Assembly (NCBI GenBank): GCA_963778675.1
Contig: CAVZVI010000014.1
Coordinates: 620,001-684,000 of the forward strand
Direction: 5' to 3'
Source: CAWCDJ01 sp963778675
Lineage (GTDB): Bacteria; Acidobacteriota; Terriglobia; Bryobacterales; Bryobacteraceae
Length of the DNA: 64,000 nucleotides
The notes beneath the pieces were generated by a model, which did no database searches, was not told where the DNA came from, and saw nothing but the letters and a program-made list of their open reading frames with translations. Of the stretch, positions 25,647-34,785 are shown piece by piece. How positions within the stretch are numbered: the stretch's first letter is position 1; each line of letters begins with the position of its first letter. A program made the translations under genes and the position numbers.

Positions 25647-27107
25647 ATGCCGAATGGTCAGGGGAATCGTCCGATCGACAGGCTGCTGGGGGCTTCCCGA
25701 GGGCGGCTGCTGACGGTTGCCGCGGTGGCGGTCTTCATCATCGCCTGCCTGGATTGGTATGTCGGCGAGACGGTCACGCTCGGCGCACTTTACATCCTGC
25801 CGATCATCCTGGTGAGCGGCACTCTTTCCCGGCCGCAGATTCTGGGGGTGGCAGCGCTGTGCGCAGCGCTGCGCCTTCTGTTCAATCCGCACCCGACGCT
25901 CACCGGCCTTGTCATGAACGGCGCCTTTGCGTTGCTGGCGTATGGCATAATCGCGCTTTTCGCCGTCGAATTGGCGGAGAATCGCCGGGAAATCCTGCGG
26001 CAACTGAACGAAATTCGACACCAGCAGCGGCTACGGCTGGACGCGGAGGAACAACTGAGGTTGCTGGCCGAGAGCAGTCCCGCCGCTATCTTCACCCTGG
26101 ACGGGCAAGCTCGGATCGTCTCGGCCAACCGTGCGACACGCGAACTGCTTGGTCTTCCGGAAGATTGTTCCCCGGTCGGGCGAAGTATCGACAGGAACCT
26201 GCCGGTGCTGGCCGAAGCCCTGAAACTGGAGACCGGCGGAGAGGCCTTTCGAACCGTTGCGCAGGTTCAGGGCACACGGGCGGACGGCACACTCTTCCTG
26301 GCGCAGGTATGTTTTTCGACCTACCGGGCCGATGACCGGTCGGCGCGCCTGGCGGCCATCGCATTCGACTCGACCGAGGACACCCGGGAACGCGAAGAGC
26401 AGAGCCAGCAGCAGATGCTGGAGAGCCACCGGATCGTTGCCGGGGCGGTGGCACACGAGGTCCGGAACGTTTGCAGCGCGATGTCGGTGATCTATTCCAA
26501 TCTGGCGGCGGTGGCAGGTCTCACCGGGAATCCGGATTTCCAGGCGCTGGGCAGCCTGCTGACCGGCCTGGGCAGGCTGGCCCATCTCGAATTGCACGGC
26601 CGGGCCGAAGCCTGGGGCGGCAGCGCCGATCTACGCGACGTCCTCAACCAGTTAAGAATTTTGATTGCGCCGGCGTGGGACGATGAGGGCGGGCATCTCG
26701 CGTGGCCCGACCTGCGCTCTCCTTTGCTGGTGGCTGCAGACTCCTTCACGCTCCTGCAGGCATTCCTGAACATCGCCAACAACAGCCTGACGGCCGTGTC
26801 CCAGGCGGCCGTGAAGCGCCTGGCGGTCGAAGTGGAGATCTCCGAAACGTTCGCTCACGCGGTATTTGCGGATTCCGGTCCGGGCGTATCCGACCCGGCC
26901 AGTCTGTTCAAGCCTTTCCGTTCGGGCTCGGGCGACGTTGGAATCGGCCTGTATGTCTCTCGGGCGCTGCTGCGGCGCTACGGCGGCGATGTCCGCTACG
27001 AGCCGGCTTCGTCCGGCGCACGGTTTATAGTGGAAGTGCCCCTTCACGGAGCAAGCTCGGATGTCAGCTTTGGAAACGAACGCAACCCGGCTCTTGCTGG
27101 TGGATGA
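25647..27107 (+). CDS. Membrane-bound PAS-domain sensor histidine kinase
   Basis: 486 residues from the ATG at 25647; an in-frame ATG 67 codons upstream is rejected because that stretch has no protein-like pattern. Four or five hydrophobic helices (about 20-120) are followed by a coiled linker (RREILRQLNEIRHQQRLRLD), a PAS-type domain (EQLRLLAESSPAAIFTLDGQ) and the kinase core. The phosphoacceptor is His270 in GAVAHEVRNVC; the N box is NIANNSLTAV and the G boxes are FADSGPGV and GIGLYVSRALLRRYGG. It overlaps the response-regulator gene by 47 nt, so the pair is a two-component system. The signal is unknown. Confidence 0.9.
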   Translation: MPNGQGNRPIDRLLGASRGRLLTVAAVAVFIIACLDWYVGETVTLGALYILPIILVSGTLSRPQILGVAALCAALRLLFNPHPTLTGLVMNGAFALLAYGIIALFAVELAENRREILRQLNEIRHQQRLRLDAEEQLRLLAESSPAAIFTLDGQARIVSANRATRELLGLPEDCSPVGRSIDRNLPVLAEALKLETGGEAFRTVAQVQGTRADGTLFLAQVCFSTYRADDRSARLAAIAFDSTEDTREREEQSQQQMLESHRIVAGAVAHEVRNVCSAMSVIYSNLAAVAGLTGNPDFQALGSLLTGLGRLAHLELHGRAEAWGGSADLRDVLNQLRILIAPAWDDEGGHLAWPDLRSPLLVAADSFTLLQAFLNIANNSLTAVSQAAVKRLAVEVEISETFAHAVFADSGPGVSDPASLFKPFRSGSGDVGIGLYVSRALLRRYGGDVRYEPASSGARFIVEVPLHGASSDVSFGNERNPALAGG

Positions 27108-27714
27108 TCACGCCCTGTTTCTGGAAGGGACGGAGCGTCTGCTGGAGGGCCAGCCCGACTTTACCGTGGTCGGTTCGGCGGCGACCTTCGAGCGCGCACG
27201 CGAGGTTCTCGGAGCGCAACCGGTCGACGTCATCCTGCTCGATTTCGACCTGGGCTTCGAGCGGGCGACACCGATCGTCCGCGACCTGGTGGAAGCGGGT
27301 TTCTCCGGCAAGATTCTGATTGTCACCGCGGGCGTCAGCGACACGGAAGCGGTTCAGTTGATTCGAGCCGGGGTGGCCGGGATCTTTCACAAGCATCACG
27401 GCTCACAAGCCCTGTGCCAGGCAATCCGGCGAGTGGCGCGCGGGGAACCCTATCTCGAATCCGCGTATCTGAGCACAGTTTTCCGCACGCTGGGGCCCGA
27501 TGCCGAGATCGCGCCTCCGCGCTTGTCCGAGAGGGAGGTGCGAATCTTGAGGCTCATTTTTCAAGGCCTGGCCAACCGGGATATCGCGGCAAGACTGGGC
27601 ATGACGGAAAGCGGCGTCAAATCGGCGCTGCGTGCCCTGTTTGGAAAGATCGGCGTGAAGAGCCGCAGCCAGGCGGTACGCGTAGCCCTCGAGCAGTACA
27701 GTTCCCAACTCTGA
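27061..27714 (+). CDS. NarL/LuxR-type response regulator
   Basis: 217 residues. Receiver domain about 10-130: acidic pair in LLVDDHALF, phosphoacceptor Asp61 in VILLDFDLG, Thr in IVTAG and Lys in FHKHHG. The GerE-type DNA-binding domain is about 150-215 (LSEREVRILRLIFQGLANRD; MTESGVKSALRALFGKIGVK). The start lies 47 nt inside the kinase gene, an unusually long overlap. It should be phosphorylated by the adjacent kinase and control transcription of unknown targets. Confidence 0.92.
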   Translation: MSALETNATRLLLVDDHALFLEGTERLLEGQPDFTVVGSAATFERAREVLGAQPVDVILLDFDLGFERATPIVRDLVEAGFSGKILIVTAGVSDTEAVQLIRAGVAGIFHKHHGSQALCQAIRRVARGEPYLESAYLSTVFRTLGPDAEIAPPRLSEREVRILRLIFQGLANRDIAARLGMTESGVKSALRALFGKIGVKSRSQAVRVALEQYSSQL

Positions 27715-27743
27715 AAGCTTGCGTCGCCCCGCGGGCGTGACGT

Positions 27744-28187
27744 TCACATCTTGGGTTCCCAGACGCCTTCGAAGTTCACGAAATAGCTGTCGATTTGGAG
27801 GTCCGGAATCGCCGCGGCCAAGCTCGCCCGGGCGCGCTTCAGTTCGTCGCGGTGGTGATCGGCTTCGGCCTGCAGGTCCCCGTTAAAGGCCTCCAGGCCG
27901 CCGTAGGCGCCGCAGTCGGAATGCAGCATCAGGATCACGCGCCTGGTGCCGTGAAGGCGGACGGAGGTTCGGATCTGCTCGAGCACGAATTCGCGATCGG
28001 ATTCCTGGTTCGGGGAGGCGAGGCACTTGGCTCCGCCCGCCACCTTGATGGGGTCGGAATAGCAGACGCCGATGCGCCTCAGGAATTTGCGGAAGCCGAG
28101 ATCGAAGCGGTTGTCGAAGCACCAGACGATGGCTGCATCGCACTGGTACTTCTCGCGTGGGGAATCGAAATGGAAAAGTTTTCTCAT
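27744..28187 (-). CDS. Carbonic-anhydrase-like protein
   Basis: 147 residues. The beta-carbonic anhydrase zinc/active-site set is present: Cys23, Asp25 and Arg27 in WCFDNR and the His89/Cys92 pair in LHSDCGAYGG. The chain is shorter than classical enzymes (about 200 residues) and belongs to the compact family labelled Pro_CA_2-like. Binding of zinc is strongly suggested; carbonic anhydrase activity is not proven. The gene is divergent from an aminotransferase gene 101 nt away. Confidence 0.78.
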   Translation of the reverse strand: MRKLFHFDSPREKYQCDAAIVWCFDNRFDLGFRKFLRRIGVCYSDPIKVAGGAKCLASPNQESDREFVLEQIRTSVRLHGTRRVILMLHSDCGAYGGLEAFNGDLQAEADHHRDELKRARASLAAAIPDLQIDSYFVNFEGVWEPKM

Positions 28188-28288
28188 TCGGTAAAGGCTG
28201 CATTCCTATTATCACCTTCGCTACAATGGCGCGCATGACACTCGATCGCCGCCGGTACCGTAAGCGCGCCGTTGGCGCGTGAGCGAAC

Positions 28289-29434
28289 ATGTTCTCGTCG
28301 AGATTTCATTGGGATCTCCGGCCGAACCGGATTACGCAGCTCTTGAGTGAGAAGCGGCGCGCGGGAGCGCGGATTCTGGATCTGACCGAATCGAATCCGA
28401 CGCATGCGGGGTTGAGTTACCCGGCGGCGATTGTGCGCGCCTTCGAGGATCCACGAGTGCTGTCGTACGAGCCTTCGCCGGCCGGCATGCGTGAGGCGCG
28501 CGAGACGGTGGCGGCTTACTACCGGGCGCGCGGTCAGGACGTCGCGCCCGAACGCATCCTGCTGACCGCCAGCACGAGCGAAGCGTATGCGTACCTCTTC
28601 AAGCTCCTGGCGGACCCCGGCGATGACGTGCTGGTGCCGCGGCCGTCCTATCCCTTGTTCGAGTTCCTGGCCAACATGGAATCGGTGGAGGCGCGCCAGT
28701 ATCCGCTGCGGTACCACGGCGGCTGGGGAATCGACACGCACGCCCTAACGGAATCGATTTCCGTCCGCACGCGGGCCATCGTGCTGGTCAACCCCAACAA
28801 CCCCACCGGGTCGTACGTAAAAACGGAGGAGTTGCGCGCACTGCTGGACCTCCGGCTTCCACTCATCTCCGACGAGGTCTTCTCCGACTATCCGCTGGGC
28901 GACGACGATGACCGGGTCACGACTCTGGCTGGAATCGAAGACCACCTCTGCTTTTCGATGAGCGGCCTGTCCAAAGTGGCCGGCCTGCCGCAGATGAAGC
29001 TGGGCTGGATCGTGGTGAGCGGGCCCGGGCCGTTGCGGCGGGACGCCATGGAGAGACTCGAGTGGATCGCCGACACCTACCTCTCGGTCGGCACGCCGGT
29101 GCAGTGCGCCGCGGCGAGGTTGCTCGATGCGGGGCAGGCTGTGCAGCAGGAGATTCGCGCCCGGACGGCCGCCAACCTGGCGGCGGCGCGTGAGGCGCTG
29201 GCGGGGTCGCCGGCCGACATTCTCGCGGTGGAGGGCGGCTGGTACATCGTGATCAAGGTGCCCCGGATCCGAAGCGAGGAGGAGTGGGCGCTGGAACTGC
29301 TTTCCCGCGACAACGTGCTGGTGCAGCCAGGCTTCTTCTACGACTTCGAATCCGAAGCGTTTCTGATTGCAAGCTTGCTGACCGATCCCCCGGTTTTCCA
29401 CGAGGGCATCGCCCGGCTCGCCGCGTCGCTCTAG
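28289..29434 (+). CDS. Class I/II PLP-dependent aminotransferase
   Basis: 381 residues with the full fold-type I pattern: LDLTESNPTHAGL at the start, VLVNPNNPTGSY, DEVFSDY with the Asp that contacts the PLP nitrogen, and SGLSKVAGLPQMKLGW carrying the PLP-binding Lys. It matches aspartate/alanine-aminotransferase-like members without revealing the substrate. No signal peptide, so cytosolic. The stop codon overlaps the convergent M28 peptidase stop by 4 nt. Confidence 0.92.
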   Translation: MFSSRFHWDLRPNRITQLLSEKRRAGARILDLTESNPTHAGLSYPAAIVRAFEDPRVLSYEPSPAGMREARETVAAYYRARGQDVAPERILLTASTSEAYAYLFKLLADPGDDVLVPRPSYPLFEFLANMESVEARQYPLRYHGGWGIDTHALTESISVRTRAIVLVNPNNPTGSYVKTEELRALLDLRLPLISDEVFSDYPLGDDDDRVTTLAGIEDHLCFSMSGLSKVAGLPQMKLGWIVVSGPGPLRRDAMERLEWIADTYLSVGTPVQCAAARLLDAGQAVQQEIRARTAANLAAAREALAGSPADILAVEGGWYIVIKVPRIRSEEEWALELLSRDNVLVQPGFFYDFESEAFLIASLLTDPPVFHEGIARLAASL

Positions 29435-31008
29435 AATCCGCGGCCGCCGCGTCCGGCGGGCTGGGGCGCCGGCAGATCCTTGCGCGGCAGTTTCTCGGGC
29501 CGCGTGGCTGCGTCATAGACGAACGCCGCTTCGATCACCGCCATCTGCTTCATATCGGCGGGTTGGATGCGGTCGTAGACGTCCATGTTGGAGTGATGCG
29601 AGCGGGTTTCGTAGTCCATGGGATCCTGGATGAACTGGAAGCCCGGCAGCCCGACGGCGTCGAACGACAGGTGGTCGGTGCCGCCGGTGTTGCGGATCGT
29701 GATCACTCCCGGCGTCAGGTCTTTGAACGGCGCAAACCACGCCTCGAATACCGGCCGCATCATCTCGTTGCCCTGGAGGTAGACGCCGCGAATCCGGCCG
29801 GTGCCGTTGTCGATATTGAAATACCCGTCGAAGTTCGCATGCTCCTGGGTGGTCTTCATGACCGCCGGGTCGGCAAAGTGCTCCTTCACATAAGCGCGCG
29901 AACCGAGCAGTCCTTCTTCTTCGCCGCCCCATAATGCCATGCGCACCGTGCGATCCATGTGAACATCCAGCTTTTTCAGAATGCGCATCACCTCCATGGC
30001 GACGGCGCTGCCGGCTCCGTTGTCGGTGGCGCCGGTGCCGTAGTGCCAGGAGTCGAAGTGGCCGCCCACCATGACGACCTCATCCTTCTTCGCGCCGCCG
30101 GGGATTTCGGCGATCACGTTGAACGAATCGGTGTTGGCGGTGTCCCACTTCGTCTTGATGTCGAATTGCAGCTTCACCGGCACATGGTGCTGCAGCAGGC
30201 GCGCGATGCGGTTGTAATGTTCGGCGGTAATCGAAACCTGCGGGACGTTGGCGTCCTCCTTGCGGTTCTGCGCGCCGCCGCCGAACAGGGTGCCGCTCTC
30301 TCCGCGCGCGTTCGCCTGAAGGGTCAGCAGGACCTTCTCGTCCTTCCAGTAGGAACCCAGTTTCTGCCGGAACGCGCGCAGTTCCTCGAACGTCATGTTG
30401 CCCGGAAGGGGTCCGCGCCCGCCGCGTCCGCCGCGCCCGTTGCCGGTAGGAATCAACTCCGTGGCCAGTTCGGTCAGTTCTTCCGGCGTGTACCTGGTGG
30501 CCAGCGGAGTGGTCGGGAAGGCCAGTTCCGGTGGCGTAACCGTCAGGACGATCTTGCCGGCCAGTTTGCCATGGAACTTCTCCATGTCACCGGGGGTTTG
30601 CACGACGGCCAGCATGGCCTCAGCGGTGATGGGGCCGTTGGTGCCGGGGGTCCAGGCCACGGGAACGCCGATGATCGGCTGATACGTGGGCTCCACGATC
30701 GCGCCGTTGTAGTAGGTGTATTCCCAGCCCGGAATGCCGGCCGCCCACTTCTCGAGGTGGACCTTATCGAGGCCCCACTCGTTCAACTGCTTCACGGCCC
30801 AATCGCCGGCGGCGCGGAACTGCGGCGAGTTCACCAGGCGCGGGCCGTAGCGGTCCGTGAGGCTGTACATGATATCCATGACCTTCGAGTCCTGAAACTC
30901 CTCGGTCTTGATCCGGTGGATCATGTTCAGGTCGACCTTCTCCTGCGCGTAGGCAAGCGCGGAGAGGACCAGGCAAAGGAAAACAGTGATAATCGATTTT
31001 CGTTGCAT
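29431..31008 (-). CDS. Secreted M28-family metallopeptidase with PA domain
   Basis: 525 residues, signal peptide at the start (FLCLVLSALAYAQ). A PA-type insert lies at about 110-270. The M28 peptidase core follows: GGHFDSWHYGTGATDNGAG (zinc ligands His317 and the following Asp), GGEEEGLLGSRAYV (catalytic Glu and zinc Glu), and GTDHLSFDAVGLPGFQF. The C-terminal tail is Gly/Arg-rich (PAGRGGRGF). By family it is an aminopeptidase or carboxypeptidase in the periplasm or medium. GAAGG precedes the ATG at a usable distance. Confidence 0.92.
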   Translation of the reverse strand: MQRKSIITVFLCLVLSALAYAQEKVDLNMIHRIKTEEFQDSKVMDIMYSLTDRYGPRLVNSPQFRAAGDWAVKQLNEWGLDKVHLEKWAAGIPGWEYTYYNGAIVEPTYQPIIGVPVAWTPGTNGPITAEAMLAVVQTPGDMEKFHGKLAGKIVLTVTPPELAFPTTPLATRYTPEELTELATELIPTGNGRGGRGGRGPLPGNMTFEELRAFRQKLGSYWKDEKVLLTLQANARGESGTLFGGGAQNRKEDANVPQVSITAEHYNRIARLLQHHVPVKLQFDIKTKWDTANTDSFNVIAEIPGGAKKDEVVMVGGHFDSWHYGTGATDNGAGSAVAMEVMRILKKLDVHMDRTVRMALWGGEEEGLLGSRAYVKEHFADPAVMKTTQEHANFDGYFNIDNGTGRIRGVYLQGNEMMRPVFEAWFAPFKDLTPGVITIRNTGGTDHLSFDAVGLPGFQFIQDPMDYETRSHHSNMDVYDRIQPADMKQMAVIEAAFVYDAATRPEKLPRKDLPAPQPAGRGGRGF

Positions 31009-31063
31009 AAGGCCTTCGGATAAGACTGTAGTAGATCAATGACGGTGCTCCGGGAGCCAAAGG

Positions 31064-33145
31064 TTACCGTGCCAGGGCCCGCCCCGCGTATTTTTTCCAG
31101 GTCGCAGGATCGGCCAGCATCCGGATGAATACGCCGCCGACTACGGATCTCGCCTGAAATCCCTGCTGTTTGCCGGTGACCGTGTCGTACCAATCGGTCA
31201 GCGGCACACGGCTTGGCGACTCATTGACGAAGCGGTAGACCGGGGCAATCAACTTTCCGAAATCGGTGGAGTTCTCGGTCAACGTTGCAGTCCAGACGAT
31301 CCAGTCGAGCTTGGTATAGTCCCGGCGGTTATCGAGCGGCAGGCCGTACTTGTTCTGCTTCGTGAGATAGAAGGCGATTTCTTTTCGCGCCACTTCGGGC
31401 GGGAATAAGTTGAGACCCAGCAGCTTGTCCCAGACCAGGTTGTATTTCTGGCTCCAGGTTCCGGGCTTGTCGAACGCCAGCCGGTAGTGGTCGCCCTCGG
31501 CTGCCAGTTGAGACCATCTCTTCGCGAACTCCTCGGCGGTCTTACGGTAGAGGGCGGCCTCGTCGCGGTGGCCGGTCATCTCGGCAAGAATGCCGTACGA
31601 ACCGAGCGCGAGAATCGCCTTGATGGAGAGATTGGCGTTGTGCGCCAGGTGTCCGGCGAAGTCGTCGGTCGAGAGCTGATTCTCCGGGTCGAGGCCCTTC
31701 TCCTTCAAATACACCGCCCATTTGGTTAGCTCGGGCCAGTATTTCTCGGCGTAGGAGGCATTGCCCTCGACTCGCGCCAGCGCGGCCATCAGGATCAGCA
31801 TATTGCCGCTCTCTTCCACCGGCATCTGGTTCTGCTCGGTGCGCTCGCCGCCTCCATAGACCTGGCCATTCGCCTGCGGATACGTGCCGAGATCGTGCGG
31901 CGCGAAGGGCCACGGCCAGCGGTCCATGCTTGCGTATTCGAGCACCGGCTGAAGTTGCGCGCGCAGCAGGCGCGGATTGAAAAGGAGCGTGAACGGAGCG
32001 CTCGGATAGATCACATCCACGGTGGAGATGCAGCCGTTGCTGAAATTCTCCTTGGGGAAGTACATGGCGGTGCCGTCGGCATCGGCTGCGAGCTTGTGTG
32101 CCGCCAGGGTTTGCCGGTAGGCGAGCACAGCCAGCCGCGCGTAGTCCTCACCCCCGATCCTGCGCAAGTCGGACATCAACTCATCGTCGAACCGGCGGCT
32201 GCGCGCGAGGAGGGAGTCGTGTTCGCGGCGTGCTTCGCGAATCAGGTCCGCCGCTTCGGCGCCCTTGCGCCGCCACCAGGCGCGCTCGCGGCGCTGGAAA
32301 TACTCGATCGAGTAGAGATCGTCATACGCCAGCATCAGGAACCGCCGCGCGGGACTGGCGCCGACCTGGCCCAGGTCCATGGCATAGCAGAGCGCCGGGT
32401 TGGGCCGCTCCGTGAAATCGTCGGAATCGGAAAGCCGTCCCGAGGCCTCGAATGCCTGCCGTGCCTGGCCGCGCTCGGAGATGGCTTCGGAAACGCCCTC
32501 CGGTTTGTCGGCGGCAACATACAGATAGCCCCAGTCGATCCGCACATCATCGCCGCGCCTCGCCAGCACTGCCTGCCGGCGCGACCCCATGCGAAGCACG
32601 GGCTGTCCGTCGAGCCGGTAGCGTTCCGCCATCACGGGTTCGTCGGGTGTATTCACGACCAGGTCGGAGGAGGCCTCGAAGTAGATCTCCACGGCGTGGC
32701 TGCGGCCGTCTGTGCTCGCGGCCGACCAGTCCAGATAGGTGAGGGGCCGTGACAGGATTTCGAGGTCGTCCGGCAGGGCCGGCGTGAAGAACGTCAGCCC
32801 GAGTTGTACGCCGCTGCCTCCGAATTCGTAAGTCGTACGCGTCGGCTGCACTTCGAGGCGCGTCTGGTCGAGCGCGGGCAGATTGCGCGGGTCGCGTCCC
32901 ATGATCCGGAACGTGTTGCCGTCGATGCGCGCCAGAGCGGTGAGCGTATTCGGCTTTCCGGTCCAGTGACGGGTGCCGTCGCCGTTCAGCCGGTCGGCCA
33001 TCGACCAGATGCTGAAATACGGATCGTGCGCCACCAGCGGAACGGCCGGCGGCCTCATAGGCGCCGGTGTCTGCCCCGGCGCGGCGAACGTCAGGATCGT
33101 AAAAACGAGACCGGACGCCGCTGGAATTGTACGTATCTTTCCCAT
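31064..33145 (-). CDS. Glutaminase-like secreted protein (DUF4965 family)
   Basis: 693 residues from the ATG at 33145; the frame is open further upstream but a signal peptide follows this start (SGLVFTILTFAAPGQ). The N-terminal domain (VPLVAHDPYFSIWSMADRL) is the DUF5127-type part, followed by DUF4965 (YRQTLAAHKLAADADG; FFKENFSNGC-like region) and a C-terminal helical barrel (WPFAPHDLGTYPQANGQVYG; VGGVFIRMLADPATWKKYA). This architecture is shared with fungal glutaminase A; activity in bacteria is unverified. Only 28 nt separate its start from the divergent small gene at 33174. Confidence 0.86.
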   Translation of the reverse strand: MGKIRTIPAASGLVFTILTFAAPGQTPAPMRPPAVPLVAHDPYFSIWSMADRLNGDGTRHWTGKPNTLTALARIDGNTFRIMGRDPRNLPALDQTRLEVQPTRTTYEFGGSGVQLGLTFFTPALPDDLEILSRPLTYLDWSAASTDGRSHAVEIYFEASSDLVVNTPDEPVMAERYRLDGQPVLRMGSRRQAVLARRGDDVRIDWGYLYVAADKPEGVSEAISERGQARQAFEASGRLSDSDDFTERPNPALCYAMDLGQVGASPARRFLMLAYDDLYSIEYFQRRERAWWRRKGAEAADLIREARREHDSLLARSRRFDDELMSDLRRIGGEDYARLAVLAYRQTLAAHKLAADADGTAMYFPKENFSNGCISTVDVIYPSAPFTLLFNPRLLRAQLQPVLEYASMDRWPWPFAPHDLGTYPQANGQVYGGGERTEQNQMPVEESGNMLILMAALARVEGNASYAEKYWPELTKWAVYLKEKGLDPENQLSTDDFAGHLAHNANLSIKAILALGSYGILAEMTGHRDEAALYRKTAEEFAKRWSQLAAEGDHYRLAFDKPGTWSQKYNLVWDKLLGLNLFPPEVARKEIAFYLTKQNKYGLPLDNRRDYTKLDWIVWTATLTENSTDFGKLIAPVYRFVNESPSRVPLTDWYDTVTGKQQGFQARSVVGGVFIRMLADPATWKKYAGRALAR

Positions 33146-33173
33146 TGCCACTCTGTAAGCGTAGAATAAAATC

Positions 33174-33428
33174 ATGGCCAGAGGTTGGGAAAGCAAGTCG
33201 GTCGAGGCGCAGATCGACATGGCCGAAATCCCTCACCGCAGCGCCTTCGTGGATCATACGCCCGACCCGGTAAAGCTTGAACTGATTCGCAAGAAAGAAA
33301 CTCTCCTGCTCTCGCGCACCCGAGTGGTCCGTGAGCTGAACGCTTCACAGAACCCCCGCTACCGGGCGCAACTGACCAAGGCCCTGGCGGATCTGGACGC
33401 ACAACTGGCAACCATCTCCGCTGGTTAG
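33174..33428 (+). CDS. Small conserved hypothetical protein (84 aa)
   Basis: 84 soluble residues. The start MARGWESKSVEAQIDMAE is a pattern I associate with acidobacterial conserved hypotheticals, and the C-terminal half is helical and charged (YRAQLTKALADLDAQLATI). No function is known. The ATG at 33174 is only 28 nt from the start of the divergent glutaminase-like gene, so their promoters must overlap each other or the coding sequences. Confidence 0.7.
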   Translation: MARGWESKSVEAQIDMAEIPHRSAFVDHTPDPVKLELIRKKETLLLSRTRVVRELNASQNPRYRAQLTKALADLDAQLATISAG

Positions 33429-33482
33429 CGGAATCAGGATTGGAACGGGTTCATTGGAACTTGAAGTGCTAGCCTGGAGCTA

Positions 33483-34739
33483 GTGTTCCGGGCGGCTGTC
33501 TGGTTTCTCGTCCTGGTTTGGACGCCGCGCATTCTGCCGGCATACTCCGTGCTGACGCACGAAGCCATCGTCGACAGTGCGTGGGATGCGAGCATTACGC
33601 CTTTGCTGCGGGCGCGTTTCCCTGGCGCGACGTCCGATCAATTGCGCGACGCCCATGCCTACGCCTATGCGGGCTGCATCCTTCAGGATATGGGCTACTA
33701 CCCCTTCGGCAGTAAATTTTTCAGTGACCTGCTGCACTACGTCCGAAGCGGTGACTTTGTCGTGAACCTGATCGGCGAGGCCCAGAACCTGGACGAGTAC
33801 GCCTTCGCCCTCGGCGCGCTAGCTCACTACGCCGCCGATACCCAGGGACACGAGATCGCGGTAAACCATTCGGTGCCGATCGAATACCCGAAGCTTGCGC
33901 GCAAGTACGGAAAGGTCGTTACCTACGAGGACGATCCGGCGGCACACATCAAAGTCGAATTCGGTTTCGATGTCCTGCAGGTTGCGCGCGGTAGTTACGC
34001 GCCCAAGGCGTACCACGATTTCATCGGCTTCCAGGTCTCCAGGGAGGTGCTCGAGCGAGCGTTTTATCGAACGTATTCGCTGCATCTTACCGACGTATTC
34101 AGCGATTTGGACCTGGCCCTCGGAACCTACCGCCATACGGTCAGTTCGCTCATTCCGAACATGACGAAAGTCGCCTGGCACCTACAGAAAGACAACCTGG
34201 TGAAGGCCACACCCGGCCTCACGCGCCGACGGTTTGTCTACAACCTTTCAAAGGCCAGCTATCGCAAGGAGTGGAGCGCACGATTCGAAAAGCCCGGTGC
34301 CGGCGCGCGCATCCTTGCGTTCATTATCCGGATTCTGCCTAAGATCGGACCGCTTAAGGCGCTGGCCTTCAAACCGCCGACGCCTCGGACCGACACTTTG
34401 TTTATGGCGAGTTTCGATCGAACCCTGGCTGAGTACCGCCGACTGCTGCGGCAGGCGGGGAGTTCCCAATTTCAGCTTGCCAACCGCAATTTCGACACCG
34501 GCGCTCCCACACGCCCTGCGGAGTACCGGTTGGCCGACGATACCTATGAGAAACTCGCTGTCAAGCTGGCCGGCCGCGATCCGGCATCGATCGACGCCGG
34601 GCTGCGCCGGAATATACTGGCCTATTTCAGCAACCTCGACCTGCCCTTTGCCGGCAAGAAAGACCGGGATGACTGGCAGGAAACGGTTTCGGCCATCGAG
34701 GCGCTGCAGAACACTGCCGCCGCCACCGGGCGCGAATAG
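33483..34739 (+). CDS. Secreted zinc-dependent phospholipase C-like protein
   Basis: 418 residues from a GTG start, signal peptide to about residue 21 (ILPAYS). The zinc-PLC-type helical core has the spaced His/Asp set: LTHEAIVDSAW near the N-terminus, RDAHAYAYAGCILQDMGYY, and GALAHYAADTQGHEIAVNHS. The C-terminal 200 residues are basic and uncharacterised. The family contains bacterial phospholipases C; activity on phospholipid is inferred. It follows the 84-residue gene by 54 nt and precedes lysA by 46 nt on the same strand. Confidence 0.85.
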   Translation: MFRAAVWFLVLVWTPRILPAYSVLTHEAIVDSAWDASITPLLRARFPGATSDQLRDAHAYAYAGCILQDMGYYPFGSKFFSDLLHYVRSGDFVVNLIGEAQNLDEYAFALGALAHYAADTQGHEIAVNHSVPIEYPKLARKYGKVVTYEDDPAAHIKVEFGFDVLQVARGSYAPKAYHDFIGFQVSREVLERAFYRTYSLHLTDVFSDLDLALGTYRHTVSSLIPNMTKVAWHLQKDNLVKATPGLTRRRFVYNLSKASYRKEWSARFEKPGAGARILAFIIRILPKIGPLKALAFKPPTPRTDTLFMASFDRTLAEYRRLLRQAGSSQFQLANRNFDTGAPTRPAEYRLADDTYEKLAVKLAGRDPASIDAGLRRNILAYFSNLDLPFAGKKDRDDWQETVSAIEALQNTAAATGRE

Positions 34740-34785
34740 GTGCCTGTGCGCAGCTTGACATGCCATACTGAGATTTCTCTGATCC

